A stretch of 64,000 bases of DNA. Source: Massospora cicadina. Its lineage: Eukaryota > Entomophthoromycota > Entomophthoromycetes > Entomophthorales > Entomophthoraceae. Made by a program: the position numbers and the translations under genes. Of the stretch, positions 43,045-54,239 are shown piece by piece (position 1 is the stretch's first letter; each line of letters opens with the position of its first letter). Below the pieces are notes generated by a model. It worked only from the letters and a program-made list of their open reading frames with translations. It ran no database searches and had not been told where the DNA came from. The DNA lies in the NCBI GenBank assembly GCA_022478985.1, contig JAKSZP010006616.1:203198-267197 (forward strand). Direction: 5' to 3'.

Positions 43045-44120
43045 GGAGTATTTTAAAATGAGTAACTCTCCAACTTTTCCCTTCAATTGAATTAAGAATA
43101 GTTGCCCTGGAAAAGCAACTTGACAGTACTTTATCTCATCTTAAAAAGCTGGAGCAGCGCCCTTAAAACCCCTATTAAAGACAAGTTCACCCCCAGTGAG
43201 GGAAATATTTCTTCCTTTTTGTATGTATACAAATCTGCCATCATGGCAACTTAAAAGCAAAAAGTTTAACGCATCCTTCCTTGCTTAAGTTGCTTGGCAT
43301 ATGAGATGATAGTCCCATATATGGACACCCTGCACACCCGGGCAGAGGTGAAAGAGGCTCTTTTAGCTGAATTCAGATCAAATCAAAGTCTACACAGGGT
43401 CAAACAGGCCTTTATGCGCCTTAGCATGTATGAGAGAGAACTGACCACTGCCTTTGCTGAGCAATTTTACCTTGCTGCGCAAAGGTTATCAACGTCTAAC
43501 AGACTAACCTTTGATGATGCTATCTCAGATATTAACTGGGTTAGCTTCCTCACCTTCATAGCCAGGCAAATCATCTCAGTGAAATGCCACTTCAAACTAT
43601 CCGCGAAATAAAATAGCTCTGTTAGACGGTGGTAATTTCCAATCATGTGCAACAAAAATGAAACTGAGGTGAAACCTTCCATTTTAACCATTTAGGAGCT
43701 TTTGCCTGTAGAACAGTTTGGGGTGAGCCGCCTGTTCCTATCCTCTCTGTGAAACCTGCTCCCTCAATGCGACCTAAAACATATCTCACTTCCTCCTGTA
43801 GGTCTAAACCTTATAATGCAGTTAATACCATGCTCCCACATAAGCTCACCAAAGCCAATAAGTCTTCCCTTCCTGTCAAGCTGTTGGTTGCACTCCCCAA
43901 GACTACCCAACCTCTTGTGGCCGTCTCCTCTACCTTAATTTAAACCTTGCCAGTTGTTGAGATTAACTCTGGGGATAAATATGAGGGGATGACGATGAAA
44001 TTAGTTATTACATTTTTGGAGCACCTGTGGAAATGGAGGTCCTGATCGTTTGAACACTGGATGAGTGGATGGGACAACCATACCTGAGGAAAAATATTTC
44101 AGCCAAAATTCTAAGATGTC
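43045..44120 (+). pseudogene. alpha4 gag (broken)
   Basis: The start is near 43043 (ATGGAGTATTTTAAAATG). The capsid region is open at 43294-43611: MIVPYMDTLHTRAEVKEALL, then FRSNQSLHRVKQAFMRLSMY, then LTFDDAISDINWVSFLTFIA. It matches alpha5 and alpha2 gag block for block. The C-terminal tail at 43749-43943 is Pro/Lys/Ser-rich. No zinc knuckle is seen, which appears to be a trait of this family. A stop after YSRK-like sequence and several frameshifts break it. Confidence 0.82.
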
Positions 44121-44199
44121 AAAAAGTAATTGACACTGCCACCGATGAAAATCAATTTTTAGCTGGCTTGATTTGACCTCTTCAGCAGATCCATACCAT

Positions 44200-45045
44200 G
44201 AAATCCATCCTTATAGTACCCTGAGACTGCTCACAAATTAACCTCCACTTTCCAGCTCAAGGAGGTCTTAGCTCTTTCACCTAATTTTGGAGGAACACTT
44301 TCCAAGGTTAAAGTGGTCATTCAAAAGTCTGGGTAATGGCCATCCTGGATAATGGCTCCCCAGTTAACATAATCTCTTCCAAGCTCGTTAAAAAAGATAA
44401 AGCTGCCACCTGATTTGGAGTACAATCAAGAGTTTGGAACTGCTGGCCAAAACAACACTTGCGCCATTGGGGCATATTCTTCCCTTCCCATTTGAATTTG
44501 GAAGATTATTTTATCATCCCATGCTGTGGCTTTAAATAACTTCGCATATGCTTGCTCATCAGCGCTCAATTTATGATTGAGTATGATGGAATAATTAACC
44601 TAAACTAGGTTATCTCTCTTTACTCAACTATGAAGTGCCGTCAGTCTTATCCAATAATGAACCCAGAAAGAATGAATACTCTTGCCTAGTTAAATATCTC
44701 TTTTCAGCTATGACTTTGCGTTTTTCCACCTCTGGGCACAACACAAAGAAATTACCCAATTTACTGGATGCTAAAGATGGAATCTCTTTCTATGCTGCAG
44801 ATGAGGTCTTGATTAAGCCTGGTGAACAACGAGTGGTGGACACAAAAATCACGCTCCAAATCCCATACCACTGCTTGTTCCACATTATAAGTCTTGAAGG
44901 CATTAGATCCTTGGAGCCTCAGGTATTACCTGGGATACTAGACCTAGCCTACCAGAGGCCTATTACTATTCTGCTGGAAACCTCACCAGCAAGGATATGG
45001 TTTCAAGAAAACACAAGGAGATTGACAATGGCTTATCAATTATAG
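44200..45045 (+). pseudogene. alpha4 protease and linker (broken)
   Basis: AILDNGSPVNIISSKL at about 44340-44390 is the retropepsin motif with Asn in place of Thr/Ser. It is followed by DLEYNQEFGTAGQNNTCAIG-like sequence and FMIEYDG near 44572. The linker frame 44635-45045 carries DEVLIKPGEQRVVDTKITLQ and RSLEPQVLPGILDLAYQRP, which is conserved in alpha1 (1350-1580) and alpha2 (7282-7491). Confidence 0.8.
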
Positions 45046-45329
45046 TAAAGGACATTGAACGTATCCATTTCATTGGCTCTATGGCAGATTTAGGCTTGCC
45101 CATGGACAACCTGGTATATACCTTGCCCAATGTTCATGTTTCTGGTAGCTGACCTTAGATGAGCTAGAAAAAGTCCATACTTTACTAGAAGAATAAAATG
45201 ACATATTCTCCAAATTGGATAATGACTATTGGCCATATGAAGGGCTGGAGCCACTCCATTGATGTGGGTGATGCCAGCCCTATTTGGTCCAATTTTAATG
45301 TAAGTCAAAGGTGGAAGAACAGCAGATGA

Positions 45330-46370
45330 GGACGGAGCACTAGCAGTTACTAGACGCGGGGTTACTTTTCCTTCACAAAGCCCTTGGTCTTCCTCCCTTT
45401 TGCTAATTAAAAAGAAAAACGGAGGTTATTAGGTAGTCATGGACTGCCAAAAAGTTAAATGCCTCACGTTAAAGTATAGGTATCCTATCCTCCGCATTGA
45501 TGACTCCTTGGAACAACTCACTGGCTCTAACTTCTTCTCCGCCATGTACTTGGCTGGCGGCTATTGGCAAATGGACCTTTTCCCTGAAGACCAGTAGAAA
45601 TGTGCTCTCTTTTTTTAGTGAGGTTCTCTTCCTACCCACCCAATTACCTCAAGGGTTGTGTAACGCACCTGCAACTTTCCAGCGTGCGATGGATCACATT
45701 TTGCATAACCTAAAGTTAGCTTATGTCATTTTCTATCTTGATGACATCACAGTGTTCTCAAGAACCTTCAACGAACATCTTGGTCACCTGAAAGAGGTGT
45801 TTCAAAAGTTACGCAAGTCAAATAGTAAGTTGAAACCCTCAAAGTGTACCATCCTCAAAAGCAAATTAGATTTTCCTGGACACTCCATTTCTTGAGAGTG
45901 AATCCTGCCCAAACAAGATAAGGTTGAAGTGATTTTAAAATTTCCTCCTCCTTAAAATTTATTGGATATTCAGGTACTTCAAGGGATGATGGGGTATTAA
46001 CATCAGTTTATCCTCAAGTTTTCCCAGCTTAGCAAACCCCTCGTTACCTATTGACTAAGTGCACACCTTTTCCATTGAGGTGCTGAACAGATTTCAGCTT
46101 TTGAGACGTTGAATCAACTGCTATAACAACATCCTATTCTAAGGCATCCCATTTACAATAAAATTGTTTATCATGTTTACTGATGCCTCTGACTACGCTG
46201 TTAGGGCCATCTTGGCCCAAATGGATGAAAACGGTGTAGATCACCATGTATACTATCATAGTAAGATGCTTTTAAAAGTGGAACGCAACTACAGCGTCAC
46301 AAAGGAGTGCCTTGCCATTCTGTTAGAAGTGAAACACTACTGCCCTTTCTTGTAAGGGACCACCTTCACT
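45330..46370 (+). pseudogene. alpha4 reverse transcriptase and RNase H (YLDD retained)
   Basis: RT reads LTGSNFFSAMYLAGGYWQMD at about 45520, LPQGLCNAPATFQRAMDHIL at about 45645, then FYLDDITVFSRTFNEHLGHL near 45732, so the catalytic box is intact. A stop follows HSIS near 45893. RNase H is at 46164-46355: MFTDASDYAVRAILAQMDEN then NYSVTKECLAILL, with TDASD and the Glu of the active site kept. The frame changes at about 45600 and 45900-46160. It is the best preserved gypsy RT in the window. Confidence 0.88.
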
Positions 46371-47770
46371 GTGGTTACTGACCATGCTTCATTGAAATGG
46401 CTACAGAACATGAAGGATCCTACTGGCCAGTTAGCTCGCTGGGCTATAAAGCATAGGAATTATGACATGAAGATCGAACACCATGCTGGAACCCATCACA
46501 TGAATGTTGATGGGCTAACTCAACTGCCATATCTTCACTTGGATATTTGCGAGGCGGTGAGTTTATATGACCTCCTAATGACCCACAATGAATGGGAGGA
46601 TGAGGATGAGCCCATACAGAAAATGTTAGCTCAGCACTACTGAAACACAAAAGTGGAGAGTATAAATTTCTACATGCAGGTGGTGGCAAAGTGGCTACCT
46701 TACCTTCGGCCCTCCAAACGTGTACCTGTTATTCTGAAAGCTCACTACAATCTAGGTCATGGAGGAGCAAAGAAAACCTATTAGTGGACTAAGGATCGAT
46801 ACTATTGGGAAGGAATTGTGGAAATTATTTTGAAGTCTTGTATGCCTGCCTCACATGTAAGAAACAATCCGGTTTCAAGGCTAGATACCATTATCAACCA
46901 ACTACCCCTCAACAGCTGTTCCACACCATGATCTTAGACGTAGTAGGTCCCCTTTCACAGACTACTGGTGGAAATAAATTTATCCTAGTAGCCATTGACC
47001 ACTTTACTAAGTGAGTTGAAGCTGTGGCATTCCCTGCTAAACGGCCAAGGTTACAGCCACGTTTTTACATTAAAACATTTCCACTCTTCATGGCTGTCCC
47101 CAAGTACTACTATGCGACAATGATAAAAACTTCACCTTCAGAATAGTCAAGATCCAGTCCACTTTCATGGGAGCCCAACAACTTTTCTTTGCTCCATATA
47201 ATCCATCTACTGATGGGACAATGGAGAGAGCAAATGGAACCTTGATGTCCACCTACAAAAAATGGCCTCCTATGATCCACTTCACTAGGATCAATTCTTA
47301 CCCAGTGCTCTTATGGCCTACCATATTAGTTATCACCAGATTTAAAATGTCCCCATTCTGAGTATTATATGGGCGGGAACCTGGAATACCTGCCCTCTTA
47401 GCTAAAGATGTATTCTCCTCTGGAGTTTAGAAACCCGAGAAAGCCATGAGAAAATTGTCTCAGTGCATCTTCCAACTCATATCTGAGGCTGTGACAAATT
47501 TAGCTAAACGGTAACAAAAAGAAGGGCAGGCTGCTTTTAATCTCCATACCCCCTATAGCATTCCAAGTGTCTGACCTAGTCCTGTATTACCATAACTGCA
47601 TCACTCCTAGAAGTGCTAAGATTAGGACAAACTGAGAAGGCCCTTTCATCATCACCTACAAGAGAGGTGCAGAGTACTCTATCAAATCCTTGGCTACAAG
47701 GATTATCATTAACTATATACATGACCGCTTCCTATGGCCCTATTCTCCCCCAACACCCTTGAGGGGGTGA
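46371..47770 (+). pseudogene. alpha4 RNase H end and integrase (broken)
   Basis: The 46371-46643 frame is the RNase H tail (VTDHASLKWLQNMKDPTGQL, then HHAGTHHMNVDGLTQLP). The integrase zinc domain is near 46740-46870 (AHYNLGHGGAKKTY; the Cys pair is in CLTCKKQSGF at 46845). The core has LDVVGPLSQTTGGNKFILVA then IDHFTK, the first catalytic Asp. The third-site motif survives as DGTMERANGTL at 47206. The C-terminal tail includes EGPFIITYKRGAEYS and INYIHDRF. Stops split it into about six pieces. Confidence 0.86.
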
Positions 47771-48513
47771 TGTCAGACATTTGCTACTAGGCTTAAAGAA
47801 AAGAATGTTTTGGGTCAAAATCAGGTGAAATATGTTTTGTTAGAATTTACAAGTTCATGACAATAATAAGTATGATAAAATTAATGATAGCGATTTTAGC
47901 AGCCAAAAGACCCTGGCCTATTCTTGGTATAACCCCATAAATTGTGGTAATACTATTACAAATACTAAACGGGCAATTAGCATGTTGTCATGCAGTCAAA
48001 TTGCCTCAACCATGTGAGGAAACATGGGGAGTCCATTGGAGGTTTCTCCCCCAGTCACAATCAGTTCCATTTAAGCACCTAAGTGTGGACCACCCCTTTT
48101 ATAGGCTTGGCGGAGGTCCCCCAAGGTACAATAATTTTAGCTAATGGGGATTGACTAAAATATATTAAAATGTTACCCCACAAGTATGTATAGCCTAAAA
48201 ATTCCGCACCCCTCATTCAGCCAAAGTGAAGTGAGTTTTTGAGCTTCAATAGACTAATTTCCCATATTTCCTAATTCAGATCTTACTAAGTTGTTCTGGA
48301 CTTACTATTAAATTCCCTTCGACTCTCAGTACAGTTTAAATACTGAATGATTGGATATTGAAAGGGCTCTTTTTCCTTTCCCGCACTAGCACTAATAAAA
48401 ACATAAATCACCAGCTTTTTGTTTATTTAGTGGTTTAGCTTTATAAAAATAATACGTTTGAGGAATCCAGTGGCTACAAGCACCAATGAGCAACAAATTG
48501 ATGGATTCCTACA
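47771..48513 (+). repeat. alpha4 3' LTR
   Basis: Starts TGTCAGACATTTGCTAC and ends GGATTCCTACA. The family box is at 48085-48122. The close match to the 5' LTR marks this as the youngest LTR element in the window. Confidence 0.92.
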
Positions 48514-51500
48514 GGGACATCAGTACTCAGTTACCAAGGCTATTGGAGCATATTCTGCCTTACCCCTTCAAAATGAGAAAAAATTAATTACTTCCACTGC
48601 CATTTCATTTAAAAAGAATACTTATGAGTTGATTAATGGGGTCCAATTGATGCAGGAATTTAATTGCATCATCAACCATTAGAAAAAGTATTTATCCCTA
48701 CTAGGGTATTAGATTCCACTAATTTTAGAACTCCCTGCTAAAAGTAAAGGAGCCCCCAAAAAATGAACCTTCATCCTGGAATATCCGTCCTCCATTTGTA
48801 AAGTCAGATATCAAGTCTTAGGAGTAAAACTAAGTTATCCCCTGAGGCTGTGCACGCTGAAGATGAGATCCCTCTTTATGCCCCTCACCCTATCACATTA
48901 CCTTTTGGACCACAAGTTATTGTGGATATGGGAATTTAGATTCTCACCCCTCCTATCAAAGTTTGGAGCTTATTGGACACTAAACCCTTCCTTCAAGGAA
49001 TCATTGACCTGCCTGGGGATTTTGAATCCTGTATACTGTTAATATATATAATTCTATTAAGTAACTTAACAACTGAAACCCTCCAAGACCCTCATCATAC
49101 CCTATTGCTTATGTAAATCTATGTCCTATTGAGAATATTGACAATGTGAGTTGTTTTGGATCATTACAGGATTTAGTATTGATCCCCTACCTACCATAGC
49201 TCTGGTTGAAAATAGAATTGGGGGCAATCTCACGCCTAATGAACTCCAGAATGTCTAAGACGTCCTTGAGGAATATGGTGATATATCTCTTTAAAACAAG
49301 TGACTATGGGAAAATTTCTGGGGTAAACCATTAAATCAAGACAGAGGCTCACCCTCCATTTAAATACTGACCATACCAAAAATCCAAATTGGAGGAAGCT
49401 CAAATGGCCTTAGAGTTACAGCAACTGTTGAAGACCAGCTTATTATTACCTTCTAAAAGCCCATGGGCTTCCTCAATCTTATTAGTTCAGAAAAAGGATG
49501 GTGGCCACAATTTTTTCATGGATTATCACCGCCTAAATTCTATCACTCAAAAGAAAGATATCCCTTGCCATGTACAGATGATTCCTTATGCTTGATGTTG
49601 ATGATCCTACTACTCTCAGCTATGGATCTCGTTAGTGGGTACTGGAAAGTAGATTTGTCATTAGAAGATCGTGAGAAATGTGCTCTCATCACAAGTGAAG
49701 GACTATTCAAGCCTAATTGAATGCCGCAGGGGTTGTGTAACGCCCCTGCTATCTTTTAACGCTCCATGGATTGACTACTAGGCAATTTAAAATGCTCCCA
49801 CATGCTAGTTTATCTTAACAATACTACCATTTTTGGAGAACATTTACCAATCATCTAGATCACCTCAAGCAAGTCTTTCAGTGGATACGGCAAACATATT
49901 AAAACTAAAGCTGTTAAAATGCTCTTTATTTCAGAGTAAGATAACTTTTTTGAGCAATAAAGTCAGTAAAGCTGAAATATCCCAATGGATCACAAGATCA
50001 TGGTCATTGCTAAGATGACCTCCCTAAATCTCTACAAGAATTTATATATTCTTTTAATAAAGGGGATATTATTGATAATTTGTCCCACTTTGCAGACACC
50101 TTTTTGCCTGTGGTGTATCTACTGAAGAAAGGGATACCCTTTCAATGGAAAGAAGAGCAACAGCAGGCCTGTGATCTGCTACGCGTCTCTCTTTCCCACT
50201 CTCCAGTACTTATTCATCCAAATTTTGATAAGTCCTTTCTCCTATTTACTACTTCTAAAAATATTGCCATCAGAGCTATACTATCACAATATGACAAAAC
50301 TTAGTGGAACATCCTATTGCCTACTACAGTAAGACCTTATCTAAAGCCAAACGCAATTACAGCATTTTGGAATGCGAATGCTTGGTGGTCCTACTGGATA
50401 TTAAGAATCTCTGACCTTATTTATACAGGAAGCATTTCACCATCATTGCTGATCATGCTTCCTTATGATGGCTACAGAAAATGAAGAACCTTAATGGGTG
50501 ATTAGCCTGATGGACATTAAGTCTTCAAAACTATGATTTTTCTATTATCCAATGACAGAGCCTATCCACCAAAATGCGGATTGTCTATCTCCACTTCCCA
50601 AATCAACTTCAATAGTCCCTGAAGAGGATCGACTCTACAACCTCCTAGCTACATTGCATTTATGGAAGGATGAATCCCCGACCCTTCAAAAGGAATTAGC
50701 AAAAAAGCCAAATCTGAAAGTCAAGAACTGCCAATTGTGCAAACTTGTGTTTAAAAATTGGGTGCCTATGTATGACCTTTAGCTCAAACTGATGTTATTA
50801 GAGGTATATCAGCAAGTCGCCCATGAAGAATTTTAAATCCTATCTTTGGCTTAAAACTCAATGTTATTGGGATTAAATGTTTGTTTTAATCCAGTATGTA
50901 TTAGAGTCCTGCCTGGTTTTTAAAAGACAAGCTGGACCTAATCCCCAATTACAACATCTAGTGGTTCCACCCTGTGAACCATTCCACATTATTAGCATTG
51001 ATGTTGTAAAACCTCTCCCTTGAGCCTCTAATGGTCATCAGTTCCTCCTACTAGCCATGGACAATTTAACCAAGTGTATCAAAGCCATGTCTCTACCCTC
51101 AGCTTTGGTAAAGGCTACTGCCACGTTTTTGTATAATCAGATTATCACCCAACATGGATGCCCTAACATCATACTATCTAATAACTGGAAAAGTTTTTAC
51201 TCAACTCTGGCGAAAGATTTAGCCAAATTGATGGGAACCACACAGATATTTTCCACCCCAAAACATCCTGCAACCAATGAAATAGTAGTGCGGGCAAATG
51301 GTACTTTAACTGCAAACCTTTGCAAAATAACTATGACTGACCCCCTCCACCGGCCCCAATATTTGCCTATTACAATTCTGGCCTATATGATCATCTATCA
51401 TTATTAACTAAGATGTCGCCCTTCAAAGTATTGTATGGCAGAAATCTCCATCTGCATTCTAAAGTACAGGATATGCTTGCTTAAGACTCCCCCAAATCCC

Positions 51501-51836
51501 CTGAAGTCACTATGCAAAGTATTGCAAATATAATCAAACTTCAGGCCCAGGCTTCCAAAAGCCTGTCTGCTACAACTAGTAGAGAAACTTCTTAATTTAA
51601 TAATAAGCATGACACTCTACACATTTTCCAATCAGGTGATCTAGTCCTATTCTACCATCACTGGCCTAAATATTGTGACAACAAATTGGGCACCAACTGG
51701 TTGGGGCTTTATTGAGTCATATATTGGGGCAATCCACACTTAATCATGGAGGTTGTTCAGGGTATGAATATAAGCCATGTACATAATCACTTTCTCCATC
51801 CGTTTTCTCCTTTTCGCCAAGGTCTATAGGGGGTGT
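48514..51836 (+). pseudogene. beta pol (protease end, RT, RNase H, integrase), broken
   Basis: It resumes beta after alpha4 with GAYSALPLQNEKK and KNTYELINGVQLMQEFNCII (48530-48682). RT: LLLPSKSPWASSILLVQKKD then FFMDYHRLNSIT at 49434-49560; the YLDD equivalent near 49810 is decayed to YLNN. RNase H: HPNFDKSFLLFTTSKNIAIR at 50215, with the catalytic Asp lost. Integrase core at 51057-51407: AMDNLTKC, then ILSNNWKSFYSTLAKDLAKL where LSDNG is LSNN, then RANGTL where the catalytic Glu is Val. The C-terminal tail ISHVHNHFLHPFSPF is at about 51770. Confidence 0.83.
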
Positions 51837-52341
51837 TGTCAGCAATTCTACCTGAATGGTAGATTCAGATGGTAGTTGATGGGAATTAATCACGATCTGA
51901 CCATTTAGTCCAAAATCTGTCAGAGATAATCCCAATGAAATTTGATGACTCTCATAGTTGGGGAACAACCCCAACTTATGCGGTCAACTATTGCTCCCTT
52001 GAAGCAATGAAAAATTATGGGTCTCAAACCTGATTCATGTGGCAAGCGAAGCTTATTTGACTGAGATAGTTGGCCTGCTGAGGAATCCCCAATTTATATG
52101 ACATTATAGATATAAGCTTTGATGGCTTAGATACTACTGAGACACTTCCCTGAGTTCCTTTATATTGTTGCTACTAAGATAATAAAATTTACTTTTTTCC
52201 TTTTTTCAATTTTAAAAAAATGCAATCTATTTGTTATCTCCCACCAGACAGAGTATATGGTAAAGACTTCTTGACCAAAAGAAGTGCAAAATTATTATTC
52301 TACACCCTTGAGCTTTGGGTCCGTTGGCTAATAATTGTCAC
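51837..52341 (+). repeat. beta 3' LTR
   Basis: Starts TGTCAGCAATTCTACC after a purine-rich TATAGGGGG and ends near ATAATTGTCACA. It is diverged but alignable with 39143-39707. The end is uncertain by about 10 bases. Confidence 0.75.
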
Positions 52342-52520
52342 AGAAAACATTGTCACGCACCTGTGATAATGACAGACTTCTGAGGTTTGTCTCGTGGATG
52401 GGGCGCCTGATTGGGAAGTGGAGGAGATTTTAGCTTCATGAAGAGTAAAAAGAAGGCTTGAGTACCTATTATTCTGGAAGAGATTTGATGCAACGGAGAA
52501 CAATTAAGTAAGTTCATTTG
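52342..52520 (-). pseudogene. gamma gag, N-terminal remnant
   Basis: The minus-strand frame running into the beta insertion reads RSLSLSQVRDNVF. Across the insertion it continues DAITTVIKALQS at 39142, matching the position of LLAKMLPLDDAI in alpha2 gag. A more upstream QAFFLLF-like segment (about 52450) corresponds to QAFMCLS. The match is short, so confidence is moderate, but the frame is maintained exactly across the beta element. Confidence 0.55.
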
Positions 52521-53560
52521 ACTGTGCCCATGCCCAAGACCTGATTGGAGTTTTCCACAAGCGTTTCCCCGAGCTTCTGGATCTCAGTTAATGCAAACCA
52601 TCGCCGCTATGAAGTTGGCCCCAGCCCACAAGTACTTATCCCTGGCGAAAGCCCTTGGGGTGTGGAGCCATAAAAGAATGAGAGGGTGATGTCATGGCTT
52701 AATGACATGATTGAGGGCACGGATTGCGAGGATAAAGTTAGCTGTCAGGAGGCCAAAAAGGTTAAGTTAGCAGGCTACCTGACCTAAACATACTTTAGAT
52801 TAACGCTGGGTACAGGCAAAATATGCTCAGTTTGGTCCAGGGAATGTGCATGATGCTCAGCCTGGCATTACAGCCATAGCGTTAAAACGCACCAGCTACA
52901 TTCTCAATCCAGAGATTTTGTTATGGTTGCTGGAGAAACATGGTTTTGAAACCTGTTCCAATTTTAATATTACTAAATTGGGACAAGTCCAGTACAATCC
53001 ATAACTAGAATCTGGTCAATTCTGAGTTTCAGGACCCTGGCTGATGGTAGTGTGCGCATATTAGTTTGCTTAGTCTTAGCACCAATCTACCAATCACTGA
53101 CTCACCCACATTGCTTAAGTATGTTTCTATGAGACCAACTTTTCTCGTTGGTCAACTTTGCTAAGTAAAATTTCTTGTTTAGTTTTTATTTATAATATGT
53201 TTCTTTGGGCGAACCTGTGCGCAGACCTAATAAAGGAGGCTTTAACAAAGTTGGCCGTTTTATTTTATCAAAATTAACTACAGATCTGGTGCACCTTCTG
53301 GGCTGCCCTAGTCTTTTCCAGATCTAGGCAGCCAAACACCCTAGCACTGATCTCCACTTGGTTATGGATACTCTTTTGGGGTCGAGCCAGGTTCTGTTGT
53401 TATTTTGTTTTTACCTTTATACAATGTATTGTACGGCCTCTCTCTAGGTCCATTTTGTTATGGCACCCTCTGTGGTGCCCTATCACAATATTGCTAACGG
53501 CTAGTTCCCTGGCAATGTGGCTGTGAATCCTGCACCACCTCTCTGGTAATGAGAGAGTTA
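52521..53560. other. Unresolved, probably transposon-derived
   Basis: No gene recognised. A plus-strand frame at about 52590-52690 gives QLMQTIAAMKLAPAHKYLSL then AKALGVWSHKRMRG, loosely like VAMKLASFATHD in beta gag (about 40913), which hints at another gag relic. The segment 53200-53330 contains AATAAAGG followed about 60 bases later by CTGGTGCACCTTC, which could be an LTR end plus primer-binding site. Neither idea is secure. Confidence 0.35.
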
Positions 53561-53570
53561 CAGACATTTT

Positions 53571-53912
53571 TTAATAAGCCATCAGATATGAGTCCTGCTC
53601 TGTCACCGCGTTGAGATGCTGGAAGTCCACAAAAAAATGCAGCTCATCACTCGCCTTAGTCACAAGAAGTGCCGGCAAAACCCATAGGCGATTTGGACGC
53701 ACAATTAAACCCTTACCTAGCATCTTATAGACATATACATCAAGAGCCTCCCAAGCCCAAGGACTAACAAATAACCGAGCATCCGCTTGATAACTCAGAG
53801 CCCTCCTTGAACTGAAAAACAAATACAAAGTCCCCTGTAGGTGGAAAGGGCGCCTCATCCTTGGGTTTAAACACCAATGCAAAGTCCTTGTACTCCTCTG
53901 ACAAAACATCAT
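53571..53912 (-). pseudogene. epsilon reverse transcriptase, N-terminal part
   Basis: A single minus-strand frame reads KMLGKGLIVRPNRLWVLPAL then LVTKASDELHFFVDFQHLNA then VTEQDSYL. This is the gypsy RT opening (L.KG.I.PS.SP..SPV..V.K..G.LR.CVDYR.LN..T). Upstream, in a different frame, a DVLSEEYKDFALVFKPKDEA then PFPPTGDFVF segment is the usual linker ahead of RT. The palm and catalytic box are missing because the element ends here. Confidence 0.85.
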
Positions 53913-54239
53913 AGCAGTGCTACTTATGATATTCCCCCAATTCGCTTCACTGATGATCCCTGGTAATGATACTCACACTCTTACACATCTGAGCCACCAG
54001 TTGACAACAGCACTTCCCAGCCAGAATATCAAATTGCGGATGGAACTGGTGCCACCACCTCATCACCAAAATCACTGTATGAGGCAGTTGTGCCACAGCA
54101 TGAAATTTCTCTTTAAACTCATCCAAGCCTTATCACAACATAATCCTGGCTTGAACCCGCCAGACTGCTTTCCTCTTGGTGGCATCTTCCAACAGCATAA
54201 ATACATCCTCCTGCAACGGCAATCCACATTTTCTTGTCC

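Larger units (their letters stand above)
42247..48513 (+). mobile_element. Ty3/gypsy element alpha4, full length, inserted in beta
   Basis: Two 743-744-bp LTRs (42247-42990, 47771-48513) that are very similar by eye enclose a primer-binding site, gag, protease, RT, RNase H, integrase and a purine tract (GAGGGGGTGA at 47761-47770). Flanks are GGGGC (42242-42246) and GGGAC (48514-48518), a 5-bp duplication with one transition. Beta's protease-to-RT linker continues on the other side (AYSALP at about 48540). It is the most complete LTR element here, but stops in every gene make it inactive. Confidence 0.93.
39143..52341 (+). mobile_element. Ty3/gypsy element beta, plus strand, split by alpha4
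   Basis: LTRs at 39143-39707 and 51837-52341 enclose leader/gag (to 42246) and pol (48514-51836), interrupted by the complete alpha4 element. The 5' LTR is followed by a primer-binding-like TGGTGCTCCCTGG. Without alpha4 the element is about 6.9 kb. LTR divergence is large and stops are dense, so it is an old copy, yet younger than gamma, whose gag it interrupts. A 5-bp target duplication could not be fixed. Confidence 0.85.
24992..52520 (-). mobile_element. Ty3/gypsy element gamma: one minus-strand element split by three insertions
   Basis: Gamma's pieces, in minus-strand order, are gag N part (52342-52520), gag C/protease (38478-39142), protease end to RNase H (32388-34485), integrase (25458-26630) and 3' LTR (about 24992-25457). 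Between them sit the beta element (39143-52341), LINE-3 (34486-38461) and LINE-2 (26631-32387). Reading frames and motifs resume across each gap, and two of the three gaps have long target duplications. The 5' LTR is not identified with confidence; a gamma-like LTR at 55604-56179 is a candidate. Confidence 0.85.

Noticed and set aside
39143..52341. Fixed 5-bp duplication for beta (gcatc/acatt)
   Set aside because: It requires two mismatches and an LTR end that disagrees with the TG...CA termini, so I left the duplication unassigned.
53200..53330. LTR end plus primer-binding site (AATAAA then TGGTGCACC)
   Set aside because: No matching second LTR or gag start could be recognised; it is kept only as a hint in the unresolved stretch.
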